Positions 53,843-63,029 of a stretch of DNA of 64,000 nucleotides are shown in pieces; position 1 is the first letter of the stretch; each line of letters begins with the position of its first letter. Below the pieces are notes generated by a model. The model was not told the DNA's origin, ran no database searches, and saw only the letters and a program-made list of their open reading frames with translations. Made by a program: the position numbers and the translations under genes. The stretch is taken from the NCBI GenBank assembly GCA_015057625.1, contig SVDZ01000003.1, positions 124,001-188,000 of the forward strand. The letters are read 5' to 3'. This DNA is from Lachnospiraceae bacterium. Its GTDB lineage: Bacteria; Bacillota; Clostridia; Lachnospirales; Lachnospiraceae.

Positions 53843-55216
53843 TTAGTCTACCTTTGGAAGTTTTGATAAACTCTCTGCAATCTCAGCATCCGTCGGAATG
53901 TAATCATCCATTTTGCCATCGTGGAACTTCTCATATGCGAACATATCGAAATATCCTGTTCCTGTGAGTCCGAATACGATTGTCTTCTCCTCACCTGTCT
54001 CAATACACTTCTTAGCTTCATCAATTGCAACTTTGATAGCATGGCTGCTCTCAGGTGCCGGAAGAATTCCCTCAACTCTTGCAAAATACTCTGCTGCCTC
54101 AAACACTTCTGTCTGTTTAACAGATGTAGCCTCAATAAATCCGTCATCATACAACTGTGATAATGTAGAACTCATTCCGTGATATCTAAGTCCTCCTGCA
54201 TGGTTTGGTGCAGGAATAAATCCGCTTCCAAGTGTGTACATCTTTGCTAATGGACAAACCATTCCTGTGTCACAGAAGTCATATGCATACTTTCCTCTTG
54301 TAAAACTTGGACATGATGCAGGTTCAACAGCGATGATTCTGTAATCAGCTTCGCCTCTTAACATCTGACCTACAAACGGAGAGATAAGTCCGCCGAGGTT
54401 TGATCCACCTCCTGCACACCCTATAATTATGTCCGCTTTCTCACCAATCTTGTCAAGAGCTGCCTTTGTCTCAAGACCGATTACTGACTGATGAAGAAGT
54501 ACCTGGTTAAGAACACTTCCAAGAACGTATCTGTAACCCTCTGTTTTTGTAGCAACTTCAACTGCTTCTGAAATAGCACATCCAAGACTTCCTGTAGTAC
54601 CCGGATGATCAGCTAAAATTTTCTTTCCGATTTCTGTCTCTGTAGATGGTGATGGTGTAACCGATGCACCATAAGTTCTCATTACTTCTCTTCTGAAAGG
54701 CTTCTGCTCGTAAGAAACCTTAACCATATATACTTTACAATCAAGATCAAAATAAGAACATGCCATAGAAAGTGCAGTTCCCCACTGTCCTGCTCCTGTC
54801 TCGGTTGTCACTCCCTTAAGTCCCTGTTTCTTAGCGTAGTATGCCTGAGCAATAGCTGAGTTAAGTTTGTGGCTTCCTGATGTATTGTTACCTTCAAATT
54901 TGTAGTAAATCTTTGCAGGTGTTCCAAGCTTTTTCTCAAGGCAATAAGCTCTTACAAGTGGAGATGGTCTATACATTTTGTAGAAATTTCTGATTTCTTC
55001 AGGAATTGCTATATAAGGTGTAGTATCGTCAAGTTCCTGTTTTACTAACTCATCACAAAATACTGGTGCAAGTTCTTCAGCTGTCATAGGCTGCAATGTT
55101 CCGGGATTTAACAATGGAGCAGGTTTATTTTTCATATCTGCTCTGACATTATACCACTCCTTAGGCATCTCATTTTCTTCAAGATAAATTTTATAAGGTA
55201 TTTTTTCGTTTGACAT
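53843..55216 (-). CDS. TrpB2-type tryptophan synthase beta-like PLP enzyme
   Basis: This 457-residue PLP enzyme of fold type II is longer than classic TrpB and starts PYKIYLEENEMPKEWYNVRADM, as in TrpB2. The PLP-binding lysine is in GSHKLNSAIAQAYYAKKQG (about residue 117), then ETGAGQWGTALSMA. The phosphate-binding glycine loop is CAGGGSNLGG. TrpB2 enzymes make tryptophan from indole and serine, often without TrpA. No other trp gene is near, so it may work as an indole-salvage enzyme. It has its own promoter and terminator. The function is inferred from family. Confidence 0.9.
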   Translation of the reverse strand: MSNEKIPYKIYLEENEMPKEWYNVRADMKNKPAPLLNPGTLQPMTAEELAPVFCDELVKQELDDTTPYIAIPEEIRNFYKMYRPSPLVRAYCLEKKLGTPAKIYYKFEGNNTSGSHKLNSAIAQAYYAKKQGLKGVTTETGAGQWGTALSMACSYFDLDCKVYMVKVSYEQKPFRREVMRTYGASVTPSPSTETEIGKKILADHPGTTGSLGCAISEAVEVATKTEGYRYVLGSVLNQVLLHQSVIGLETKAALDKIGEKADIIIGCAGGGSNLGGLISPFVGQMLRGEADYRIIAVEPASCPSFTRGKYAYDFCDTGMVCPLAKMYTLGSGFIPAPNHAGGLRYHGMSSTLSQLYDDGFIEATSVKQTEVFEAAEYFARVEGILPAPESSHAIKVAIDEAKKCIETGEEKTIVFGLTGTGYFDMFAYEKFHDGKMDDYIPTDAEIAESLSKLPKVD

Positions 55217-55252
55217 AATTGTCTCCTTTCCGTTTCAACTAACACAATCAAT

Positions 55253-55281
55253 AGTTTATCACATTAAAGTGCTAAAATCAA
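55253..55281 (-). promoter_or_regulatory. Promoter of the TrpB-like gene
   Basis: The minus strand has TTGATT (55276-55281), a 17-bp spacer and TAAACT (55253-55258). It begins directly after the terminator of the preceding gene. Confidence 0.6.
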
Positions 55282-55282
55282 C

Positions 55283-55315
55283 AAAACTCACAAGTTTTTG
55301 ACCTCTTGTGAGTTT
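55283..55315 (-). terminator. Terminator after the second MATE gene
   Basis: AAAACTCACAAG pairs perfectly with CTTGTGAGTTTT (12 bp). It starts 23 bases after the transporter stop. Confidence 0.88.
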
Positions 55316-55337
55316 TATTATTTTCAATTATATTCTG

Positions 55338-56696
55338 TTAAATCTTGTCCAACACTTTCTTCTTAACCTGAATAAAGCAAATTGTTGTAATGCACATAGA
55401 CATAAGTTCTGCAATCGGGAAGCTCCACCAAATTAAATCTACTCCACCGATTTTTGCAAGAATATAAGCTGCAGGAAGTAAAACTACAAGCTGTCTTGCA
55501 ACTGACACATACATACTGTACACTGCCTTTCCGACTGCCTGGAACATTGAACCAGTAATAATACAATACCATGCAATCAGATAGTGGAACGCAATTATTC
55601 TAAGTGCCTTTACTCCAATAGCCATCATATTTGCCGATGGTTTGAAAATAAGTAAAAGTTTATCCGGAAATACCACAAATCCAACAAATCCGGCTACCAT
55701 AAAGCAGAATGAAATAATATATCCATACTTCAATGTATTCATCATTCTCTTCTTATTTCGCGCGCCATAGTTAAATGCAACAATCGGAATCATACCGTTA
55801 TTCATTCCAAAAAGTGGCATAAAGAAGAAGCTTTGCAGTTTAAAATACGCTCCAAATACCGCTGCCGCCGTCTGAGACAAATCCATAAGTATCATATTCA
55901 TTCCCGTTGTCATTATTGAGCCGATTGACTGCATTATTATAGAAGGAAATCCTATCTTATATATATCTGCGATTACTCTTGAGTCTGGTCTGAAACCTTT
56001 TAACTTTAATTCAACATCATGATTTTTCAACTGATTCCATGTAAAGGCGACACATCCTGCAACAATCTGTCCCAATACAGTTGCAATAGCTGCCCCCTTT
56101 ATCCCCATTTTAGGAACAGGTCCCAATCCAAAGATAAAGATCGGATCCAAGATAATGTTGATAACTGCACCTATTGTCTGAGAAATCATAGTGAAAAATG
56201 TTCTTCCTGTAGACTGAAGCAATCTTTCAAAAATAAACTGACCAAAAATACCAAATGAACATATAAGAACTATCTGTAAGTAATCCACTCCAAGATTCAT
56301 AATATTTTCCTGACCTGCTTTTGTCTGGATTTCATAGAAAGGTTTTACCGCAAAAACTCCTATTAATGCTACAAATATATAACTGAGTAAATATACAAAC
56401 ACTCCATTCATTGCAACTTTATTTACTCTCTCTTTGTTCTGTTCTCCAAGTGCTCTTGATACAAGGGCATTCACGCCGACACCTGTTCCTGCTGCTATGG
56501 CAATCATCAATGTCTGAAGTGGAAATGCCAAAGACACAGCTGTAAGCGCATCCTCTGAAATTCTTGAAACAAACACACTATCTACAATATTGTAACAAGC
56601 CTGAACAAGCATAGATATCATCATTGGCAATGACATACTAATAAGTAACTTTCCCTCAGGCATAACACCCATTTTATTCTGCTTTGTATTATCCAT
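55338..56696 (-). CDS. MATE-family efflux transporter (second)
   Basis: This 452-residue protein has about twelve membrane segments. The family plan is clear: LLISMSLPMMISMLVQACYNIVDSVFVSR, AAGTGVGVNALVSRALGEQ, RTFFTMISQTIGAVINIILDPIFIFGLG, and the second-half ALRIIAFHYLIAWYCIITG. It belongs to a branch typical of gut Clostridia. Substrate unknown; drug or metabolite export against Na+ or H+ is the family role. The start at 56696 has CGGAGG. It is more like the NorM/DinF type than the MATE at 30983-32350. It carries its own promoter. Confidence 0.94.
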   Translation of the reverse strand: MDNTKQNKMGVMPEGKLLISMSLPMMISMLVQACYNIVDSVFVSRISEDALTAVSLAFPLQTLMIAIAAGTGVGVNALVSRALGEQNKERVNKVAMNGVFVYLLSYIFVALIGVFAVKPFYEIQTKAGQENIMNLGVDYLQIVLICSFGIFGQFIFERLLQSTGRTFFTMISQTIGAVINIILDPIFIFGLGPVPKMGIKGAAIATVLGQIVAGCVAFTWNQLKNHDVELKLKGFRPDSRVIADIYKIGFPSIIMQSIGSIMTTGMNMILMDLSQTAAAVFGAYFKLQSFFFMPLFGMNNGMIPIVAFNYGARNKKRMMNTLKYGYIISFCFMVAGFVGFVVFPDKLLLIFKPSANMMAIGVKALRIIAFHYLIAWYCIITGSMFQAVGKAVYSMYVSVARQLVVLLPAAYILAKIGGVDLIWWSFPIAELMSMCITTICFIQVKKKVLDKI

Positions 56697-56727
56697 TTGT
56701 ACCTCCGATTAATTGACATTCTTTCCC

Positions 56728-56756
56728 ATTGTACATCATTTATTGATTATCCTCAA
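56728..56756 (-). promoter_or_regulatory. Promoter of the second MATE gene
   Basis: The minus strand has TTGAGG (56751-56756), a 17-bp spacer and TACAAT (56728-56733). Confidence 0.6.
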
Positions 56757-56793
56757 CTAATTAATTTTCCAATAATCTTCCTCTGCAAACTAG

Positions 56794-56833
56794 AGAGGGA
56801 GGCATCAATATTCCTGACACCTCCCTCTTTTTG
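56794..56833 (+). terminator. Plus-strand terminator without an assigned gene
   Basis: AGAGGGAGG and CCTCCCTCT form a 9-bp GC-rich stem followed by five T residues on the plus strand. No plus-strand gene precedes it; the nearest upstream gene runs the other way. It may end a short unannotated transcript. Confidence 0.65.
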
Positions 56834-57246
56834 ATTTTGTTATTTTAAAAGTGTAATACAGTTCATTTTATATACCGTAAACCAATATTTTTCCATACAA
56901 AATGACTAAAAAGCAAAAAAACGACACTAATTGGTCATTTATCCGGCAATAACGCACAGCTCTTTCTTTAACTTTTTTCCAAAATTTACCAATTTTTCAC
57001 ACTAATTTCATTCAGAATCGTTTATTATAAACTCATGGGGATTTTACATGTGCACTTTATGCATGATCATATTTTGGCGTAATATACCAATATTTGCGTT
57101 TTTTTGTCTTTTCATGCATTTTCCATTTTAAAATTGTAAAAATATAGTATATGAAATGTAAGCAGTCTTTTTCAGAAGGTAAAACAACGAATTATGCACT
57201 TATAAGGTACATCTTATGAAGCTGCAGCAAATAGTGAGGGGGTTAC
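56834..57246 (+). other. Noncoding region upstream of the two-component genes
   Basis: This 413-bp AT-rich stretch lies before the response regulator. GTGAGGGGG at 57233-57241 is its ribosome binding site. TATAGT at 57144-57149 could be a -10 element, but no good -35 was found. No peptide gene of agrD type was recognised here. Confidence 0.4.
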
Positions 57247-57960
57247 ATGCGAATTTTAATATGCGATGACGACATTACTTTCGGTCATAATCTTAAGAAT
57301 TCAATTCTTGATTATTTTTCCAATATTTCTGCCAAAAATCCGGAAATTGTCATATACAATAACGGCAACGATTTACTTGAAGACAATGGCCCTATGGACA
57401 TTGTTTTTCTTGATGTGGAAATGCCAAACGGTCCCAGCGGAATTACCATTGGTAATGAATTGAAAAAAGACAACAATAATATTATTGTTTTTATTGTCAC
57501 TTCATACAATGAATATCTTGATGATGCTATGAAATTTAATGTATTCAGATATCTCTCAAAACCTTTGGATTCAAGAAGGCTTCACCGAAATTTGGAAGAT
57601 GCTATGCTTCTCTACACAACATCAGTCTCAAAAGTAGCAATCGAGACAAAAAAAGAAATAGTATCGGTATATACCTCAGAGATTATTTGCGTTGAGGCCA
57701 AAGATCGAAGAGTATTTATATACACTCCGGACAATGTATATTTGTCAGTACATAATATGAATTACTGGGAAGATTTATTATTGCCCTTTCACAGTTTTTT
57801 CAGAACTCATCGAAGTTACATAGTTGGAATGGACTACATTACTAGTTTCAGCCACGATTTGATTAAGTTGTGTGACGGTAAGTATCACGCTTATCTGACC
57901 CGAAGAAAATATACGGATTTTAAAACTACTTATCTTCTATATTTAGAAAGTGTTCGGTGA
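57247..57960 (+). CDS. LytTR-family response regulator (AgrA-like)
   Basis: This 237-residue regulator has a receiver domain at residues 1-120 (acidic pair in ILICDDDITFG, phosphorylated Asp in DIVFLDVEMPNG at about 57, Lys in RYLSKPLD). The LytTR DNA-binding domain spans about 135-235 and contains SEIICVEAKDRRVFIYT and FFRTHRSYIVGMDYI. LytTR proteins bind two direct repeats near promoters. It forms an operon with the sensor gene, which begins within its stop region. The target promoter is unknown; direct repeats near 46.86 kb are a candidate. Confidence 0.94.
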   Translation: MRILICDDDITFGHNLKNSILDYFSNISAKNPEIVIYNNGNDLLEDNGPMDIVFLDVEMPNGPSGITIGNELKKDNNNIIVFIVTSYNEYLDDAMKFNVFRYLSKPLDSRRLHRNLEDAMLLYTTSVSKVAIETKKEIVSVYTSEIICVEAKDRRVFIYTPDNVYLSVHNMNYWEDLLLPFHSFFRTHRSYIVGMDYITSFSHDLIKLCDGKYHAYLTRRKYTDFKTTYLLYLESVR

Positions 57961-59285
57961 TAACTATGATTATTCAAATATGCTATTACATTATTTATTT
58001 AATTAGTGCTTTTATTTTTTGTCAGTATTGCAATAATTTATTTAAGCCAAGGAAAAACACACATTTCCAGCTTATCTGTCTTTTAATCCTCTACTCTTTT
58101 TCTTTTTCGATGTCGTTTTGGGGAACACCTATAATAAGTATAATTACATTTACTTACTGTAATTTTGCATTCATTACTTTTTGCTACGATTGTCCTTTTC
58201 CCTTTACTCTCTTTCACTCTGCATTTGCAACCGCAGTAATGACTTCATGTGACCACAGTCTTATTGTCGTTTTATCTTTCTTCAACCAGGAAATACTTGA
58301 AAAATCTCTTCATTTTAAAAACTTTGTAGCTTTTTCTATAGTAAGTAAACTGACTTTCTATTTAATCCTTCATTTTATATCTATTCATCCCAGAATCGGC
58401 AAATACAAAGATCAGTCCAAGGACAACATTGCTCTTATTGTTTACATAATCCCCTCAGCATCTTTTTTCATTACAACCACACTTTGCGTAGTAAGCATAT
58501 ATTCAGACGCTCCAAGTATTGCAAATATTATGATTTCAATAAGCGCAATAATGATGATGACCATATGTATTACCACTAGTTGGTTCTACAGTCATATGTT
58601 AGATAAGAACCAAGAGCTATTGGATTTAAAAATACGTGCCCAAAGGGAATACGACTCCGCCAAATACTATAAAATGTTAATACATCAGGATGAGCAGCAA
58701 CGAATTCTTATACACGATATTAAGAAACACTATTATTCACTACTTGACCTATTACGCTCAGAGAAATACAAAGACGCTGAAGTTTATATTAACAACATCA
58801 TAGCTTCAAAAACTCTAAACCGCACTCTGCGGAAATGTGACAATGATTTGCTAAATGCTCTACTTTACAGATATTCACAAATATGTAGCGATAATGATAT
58901 CGATTTTCATGTTGATATAAGGAAGGGATTAATTAATTTTTTGCAGTTTAACGAAATGACCATTCTTTTTTCTAACCTTATGGAAAATGCCATAGAAGCC
59001 GCTGTGAAATGTGAAAGTCGATTTGTGGAATTATATATTTCCGAGAAGAAAAGCGCTAACATTATTATTATCAGCACCGTAAATTCATGTATCATTAAAC
59101 CTGAAAATAATAATAAAGGAAGCCTTATCACGAAAAAGACGGATTTTGATAGCCACGGTTACGGTTTAAACAGTATAAAATCCTTAGTTGAAAAATATCA
59201 AGGAAAACTTCAATGGCAAACTGACATAGACACATCAACGTTTCACACCATGATAACAATAAAGAAACCGGAGATGGAGGACTAA
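57957..59285 (+). CDS. GHKL-family sensor histidine kinase (AgrC-like)
   Basis: The frame begins with GTG at 57957, overlapping the regulator stop by four bases; the ATG at 57966 is an alternative. The 442-residue protein has about six to seven membrane segments in residues 1-210, then a dimerisation helix with the phospho-His in RILIHDIKKHYYSLLDLL (about 255), and a GHKL ATPase domain: LFSNLMENAIEAAVKCE (N box) and SHGYGLNSIKSLVEK (G box). This layout is that of peptide-sensing AgrC/ComD-type kinases. No AgrB or AgrD gene is near, so the signal is unknown. Both genes are well formed. Confidence 0.93.
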   Translation: MITMIIQICYYIIYLISAFIFCQYCNNLFKPRKNTHFQLICLLILYSFSFSMSFWGTPIISIITFTYCNFAFITFCYDCPFPFTLFHSAFATAVMTSCDHSLIVVLSFFNQEILEKSLHFKNFVAFSIVSKLTFYLILHFISIHPRIGKYKDQSKDNIALIVYIIPSASFFITTTLCVVSIYSDAPSIANIMISISAIMMMTICITTSWFYSHMLDKNQELLDLKIRAQREYDSAKYYKMLIHQDEQQRILIHDIKKHYYSLLDLLRSEKYKDAEVYINNIIASKTLNRTLRKCDNDLLNALLYRYSQICSDNDIDFHVDIRKGLINFLQFNEMTILFSNLMENAIEAAVKCESRFVELYISEKKSANIIIISTVNSCIIKPENNNKGSLITKKTDFDSHGYGLNSIKSLVEKYQGKLQWQTDIDTSTFHTMITIKKPEMED

Positions 59286-59306
59286 TATTCCTCCATCCCC
59301 GGTTTT
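59265..59306 (+). terminator. Terminator overlapping the kinase gene end
   Basis: AAACCGG...GATGGAGG pairs with CCTCCATC...CCGGTTTT. The left arm lies in the last codons of the kinase gene. It may serve the convergent vWA gene too. Confidence 0.88.
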
Positions 59307-59318
59307 ATCCGCCATATA

Positions 59319-59984
59319 TTAACTTCTGCTTTCGAAATCTCTCTCTATTTCTTTTTTCCATGCACCCTTCTCCAAATTAGCTGATGCCTCTTTTGGTGCA
59401 CATCTTCTAAACATTGTAACTGTCTCCTCAAGTACATGGAAGTTATTCTGCACACCTTCACTGTCGCATCTAAAATCTACCGCATGACCTCTTGATATTC
59501 CAAAGTTTCCGGCAGTCTCAATGGCATCTATATTAGCGCCCAAGAACAAAAACTCCCATCCGTATTTTTCGGTCTGTCTCTTCACCATTTTTTTAATTTG
59601 TGAGTGACTGTACTTTGTGCTGGCATTTTCCATTCCATCTGTTGTTATTATAAATAATGTCTTCTCTGGTCTATCCTCTTCTCTGGCATATTTGTGTACA
59701 TTTCCAATATGGTGAATTGCTTCACCTATAGCATCGAGTAGCGCTGTACATCCTCTCACATAATACTGTCTATCTGTCAGCGGTTCCATTCGCTTAATGT
59801 CTAGTCTGTCATGTAAAACTTCAATCTCATCATCAAACAAAACTGTAGAAACCCATGCTTCTCCTTCTTCCTTTTTCTGTTTGTTAATAAGACCATTAAA
59901 TCCTCCTATGGTATCTGACTCAAGTCCTCCCATTGATCCGCTTCTGTCCAAAATGAATACTAATTCTGTTAATCCTTTACGCAT
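59319..59984 (-). CDS. von Willebrand factor A domain protein (TerY-like)
   Basis: The start is the ATG at 59984 (MRKGLTELVFILDRSGSMGG), seven bases after AAGGAGG; the frame extends to 60014 without such a site. The 221-residue protein is a vWA domain with an intact metal site: DRSGSMGG, RGCTALLDAIG and TTDGMENAS. There is no signal peptide, so it is cytoplasmic, like TerY-type proteins of tellurite and stress gene groups. The macro-domain gene lies upstream on the same strand, but a terminator separates them. No TerD or kinase gene is near. Role unknown. Confidence 0.9.
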   Translation of the reverse strand: MRKGLTELVFILDRSGSMGGLESDTIGGFNGLINKQKKEEGEAWVSTVLFDDEIEVLHDRLDIKRMEPLTDRQYYVRGCTALLDAIGEAIHHIGNVHKYAREEDRPEKTLFIITTDGMENASTKYSHSQIKKMVKRQTEKYGWEFLFLGANIDAIETAGNFGISRGHAVDFRCDSEGVQNNFHVLEETVTMFRRCAPKEASANLEKGAWKKEIERDFESRS

Positions 59985-60055
59985 ATCTTTTTCCTCCTTA
60001 TAATTCTTTATCAATTCAATTTTTGCTTTTGTTTCTGATTTGATTATAGAATATA

Positions 60056-60090
60056 AAAAGAAAAAACAGGTCTCCCGTAGGGCGACCTGT
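60056..60090 (-). terminator. Terminator of the macro-domain gene
   Basis: ACAGGTC pairs with GACCTGT with CC/GG inner pairs; on the minus strand it is followed by six T residues. Confidence 0.85.
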
Positions 60091-60095
60091 AAATT

Positions 60096-61169
60096 TCAAA
60101 GAAGTATGCAAGGTAAACCATGCTCTTCTAACTGAATATCAAGTTCAATCATGTCATATATTTCATTTTCAATAAAGTATGAAAATATAATGTCCGTCTT
60201 GTCACAGGGCGACAATGCATATCCGGCCCTTCTAAGCATATCTCTTGTCTCATCCATATTAAGCTTCGCCCCAACACAAAGACAAAGAGCAGTAATTTTC
60301 TGAGGATGATAATCTTTGTTGTTTTTAATTTTAGAAAACACCTTCTTACTGACCAAAGCTCTGTTGTACACTTCTGAATTCGTCATGTTTTTATCTTTTA
60401 TAATGTAGAGAAGATACTCAGAAAAGGTATCTGAAATATGTTTCATTCTCTCGTCAAGCTTACTTCCGTGAACCATCTCAAAATCTTCGTAGGGTTCAGC
60501 CTCTTCTAACGGCACACTTAATGCAACAGACTCCTTTGGCTTAGCACATGTTGGTTTTCGCATATACCTGTTAAGATGTCCTCGCTCAATGGCACTGCCG
60601 GTTACAATTCTATCCCTGCTTTTTTCAGCCTTTTCATTAACATAGTTGGAATTAATATATTCTTCCAATTCCGGATAAATAATCTTTCCAATCTTTGTTG
60701 ATTCATCATCAAACACAACCAGAAATACTTCCATACTGTGCTGATTTAAAAATGCATTAATCTCTTCCACCGCTATATTGATACCCTCTTCTTTTGGGTA
60801 CCCGAAACTGCCTGTGGACACAACCGGATAAGCTATAGACTTAACTCCGTACTCTTTTGCGAGTTCTAAGCTACGCTTGTAACAGTTTCGAAGTTTTTCT
60901 TCTTCACCACTCATTCCGTCAATATACTTAGGACTTACGACATGAATAATATATTTTGACTTCAAATCAAAAGAAGGCGTAACGAAAACTTTCCCCTCTT
61001 CGACTTTTCCTATTTTATTCTTGCGAAATTCAAGTAATTTTTCATGACCTGCTGCACTATAAATTGCATGGTCACAACCGGTGCCCACTGCCACATCTTC
61101 ATTTGCAGTATTAACAATTGCATCCGTTTTTAAATTTACAATGTTATCTCTTATTATTTTTAAAGACAT
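60096..61169 (-). CDS. Macro-domain protein with C-terminal helical domain
   Basis: This 357-residue protein has an N-terminal macro domain at residues 1-175: DAIVNTANEDVAVGTGCDHAIYSAAG (ADP-ribose-binding loop), VFVTPSFDLKSKYIIHVVSPKY and YPVVSTGSFGYPKEEG. Such domains bind or remove ADP-ribose. A linker follows (about 180-245). The C-terminal part (about 250-357) has a helical pattern NSEVYNRALVSKKVFSKIKNNKDYHPQKIT, then AGYALSPCDKTDIIF, resembling helix-turn-helix regulators. The combination suggests a role in ADP-ribose signalling. The domain pairing is known from gut Firmicutes, but its task is not established. It lies next to the vWA gene. Confidence 0.9.
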   Translation of the reverse strand: MSLKIIRDNIVNLKTDAIVNTANEDVAVGTGCDHAIYSAAGHEKLLEFRKNKIGKVEEGKVFVTPSFDLKSKYIIHVVSPKYIDGMSGEEEKLRNCYKRSLELAKEYGVKSIAYPVVSTGSFGYPKEEGINIAVEEINAFLNQHSMEVFLVVFDDESTKIGKIIYPELEEYINSNYVNEKAEKSRDRIVTGSAIERGHLNRYMRKPTCAKPKESVALSVPLEEAEPYEDFEMVHGSKLDERMKHISDTFSEYLLYIIKDKNMTNSEVYNRALVSKKVFSKIKNNKDYHPQKITALCLCVGAKLNMDETRDMLRRAGYALSPCDKTDIIFSYFIENEIYDMIELDIQLEEHGLPCILL

Positions 61170-61190
61170 TCTTCTGCCTCCCAGCCGTCA

Positions 61191-61982
61191 CTAAACCAAT
61201 TCTTTTCTCTCGTACCTGATAACCGATAAAACTGTAAATGCCAGTGTCAATACTACTGTTACAATTAATACAATCGGATTTATTTCAACTTTGGTTATTA
61301 CATTTCTGATATCAGCCAATGTAAACACCGAGAAATATTTAAAGAATTTTGTTTTGTCACTCATCTCAGATATTGTATTCAGGAAATAACTTACAAACAC
61401 GATTCCCAAGCTTATTCCAAATACTTTTTTAGTCTTGTGGGTAAAGGTTGACACGAACAGACTTATTGCGAAAATCGCCATAGTAGAAAATATCGGTGTA
61501 ATGCTCAATAATACGAACTGTTTTGTATCAAAATCTTTGTCCTTATGCAATCCTATTCCGTTAAAAACCAAAAGAACTCCTACCATCAAAACAATGTAGA
61601 AAACTGCAACCGCAACTTTTTGAATTACAATCTGTTTTCTTGTAACAGGAAGACTGTTAAGATATTCTATGGTTTTATCATTTTCTTCCTTCAATACTAT
61701 ATTGGATCCAAGAATACTTCCATATACCCCTGTAACCAAAAGCACAAATACAAAACCCTCTGTCTTCATCCAGCCAAAAGCGGTATCAATTCCTGAGATA
61801 TCCATATTGAAAGCCTTCAGCAACTCCGGTGGAAACATCTCCATCATATCATTAAACTCATCCATCTGATTACTGGCAATCAACGACGGATACATCAGAA
61901 ACACCACGAGAAATAGCGCCAGCAACACACCAGTCCATATCACGAAGTTCTTAAAATTTATAATAAGTTCTCTCTTTAACAT
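61191..61982 (-). CDS. ABC-2 type transporter permease
   Basis: This 263-residue protein has six hydrophobic segments (WTGVLLALFLVVFLMYPSL, FVFVLLVTGVYGSILGS, VAVFYIVLMVGVLLVFNG, FSTMAIFAISLFVSTF, VFGISLGIVFVSYFLNT, NPIVLIVTVVLTLAFTVL) and an N-terminal large loop. It matches ABC-2 permeases of the YhfK or NosY-like exporter type. The ATPase gene is directly upstream with a three-base gap, so the two form one transporter. The substrate is unknown. The macro-domain gene begins 21 bases after its stop. Confidence 0.9.
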   Translation of the reverse strand: MLKRELIINFKNFVIWTGVLLALFLVVFLMYPSLIASNQMDEFNDMMEMFPPELLKAFNMDISGIDTAFGWMKTEGFVFVLLVTGVYGSILGSNIVLKEENDKTIEYLNSLPVTRKQIVIQKVAVAVFYIVLMVGVLLVFNGIGLHKDKDFDTKQFVLLSITPIFSTMAIFAISLFVSTFTHKTKKVFGISLGIVFVSYFLNTISEMSDKTKFFKYFSVFTLADIRNVITKVEINPIVLIVTVVLTLAFTVLSVIRYERKELV

Positions 61983-61985
61983 ACT

Positions 61986-62900
61986 CTAATCCTCCTCCGT
62001 GTAATAATGTAAAAACATATCCTCAAGTGTTGCTTCCTCTATCAATATCTTGTCTATTGTATACTTAGACAATTTCTTAATGAGTTCGTCATCAGGAATA
62101 CTGTTTGCAAATCTCACATGATTATCTTCCTCTGATACCACCTTTACTCCCAATTCTTTCACTATATCAGAAGCCTGATTTGATTTAATAGTAACAAAGG
62201 TAAGGTTCTTGTCCGATAAGCTGTCTACCTCTTCCACTTTAATGAGTTTTCCACCTCTTATAATTCCTACCCTGTCACAAATCTTTGACACTTCACTTAA
62301 GATGTGTGTTGAATAAAAAATAGTAGTACCTTTATTTTTTTCTTCCAACAGCAAATCGTAAAATACATTCTGCATAATGGGATCCAGTCCGCTGGTAGGT
62401 TCATCGAGAATCAAAAGCTTCGGCTGATGCATAAGAGCGAGAATAATACCGACCTTTTTAAGATTACCTAGGGACAAATCTTCTATCTTCTTACTCTCGT
62501 CTAATTGAAGAACTTCAACAAGCTCCTTTCTTCTTGCATGAATATCTTTGGGCTTACTGCTATTTTCAGCAAGTTTCTTATAGAACGATTCGTGATAATC
62601 AAGCATCCCTTTCACTGTCAAATCATCATACAGATTAACCTCACTTGGAAGATATCCAATCATCCTCTTAATTTCTGTATCATCCTTTAAGAACTCTTTT
62701 CCTTCAACAAATACCTGCCCTTCAGTCTTATTAATCAGATTCATAACCGAACGGATAGTGGTCGATTTCCCTGCCCCATTAGGTCCTATAAATCCAAATA
62801 TTTCACCTTTCTTTAACTGCAAAGACAGCTCCTTAACCCCCAAAACATCTCCATAATATTTTGTGAGATTTTTTATTTCCAAAATTATATCATTATTCAT
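61986..62900 (-). CDS. ABC transporter ATP-binding protein
   Basis: This 304-residue ATPase has Walker A GPNGAGKST (about residues 39-47), a signature LSLGNLKKVGI (about 142-152) that departs from LSGGQ, Walker B KLLILDEPTSGLD (about 160-172) and the switch His in FYSTHILSE. The C-terminal extension (about 225-304) is found in ABC-2 exporters of drug or bacitracin type. It is the first gene of an operon with the permease (61191-61982), and perhaps the macro-domain gene. Confidence 0.94.
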   Translation of the reverse strand: MNNDIILEIKNLTKYYGDVLGVKELSLQLKKGEIFGFIGPNGAGKSTTIRSVMNLINKTEGQVFVEGKEFLKDDTEIKRMIGYLPSEVNLYDDLTVKGMLDYHESFYKKLAENSSKPKDIHARRKELVEVLQLDESKKIEDLSLGNLKKVGIILALMHQPKLLILDEPTSGLDPIMQNVFYDLLLEEKNKGTTIFYSTHILSEVSKICDRVGIIRGGKLIKVEEVDSLSDKNLTFVTIKSNQASDIVKELGVKVVSEEDNHVRFANSIPDDELIKKLSKYTIDKILIEEATLEDMFLHYYTEED

Positions 62901-62972
62901 ACCTCTTACCTCAAAATAGAATACTATTTACATCTATATTAATATAATGTCTGATTAATCTCAACAAAACAA

Positions 62973-63011
62973 AAGGGATTTCTCTCTTTGTTTCAAGAAA
63001 GAAAACCCTCT
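62973..63011 (-). terminator. Terminator of the leucine-rich repeat gene
   Basis: GGG...TTTCTTTCTT pairs with AAGAGAGAAA...CCC with one mismatch, and TTTTGTTTTG follows on the minus strand. Confidence 0.7.
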
Positions 63012-63029
63012 TATCATAAAACTTCTTAG

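Noticed and set aside
56713..56718. TTGACA box on the plus strand near the orphan terminator
   Set aside because: No acceptable -10 element lies 16-18 bp downstream.
56858..56882. AgrA-type site ACAGTTCAT with a second half 16 bp away
   Set aside because: The second half matches poorly and the spacing is not the usual 21 bp.
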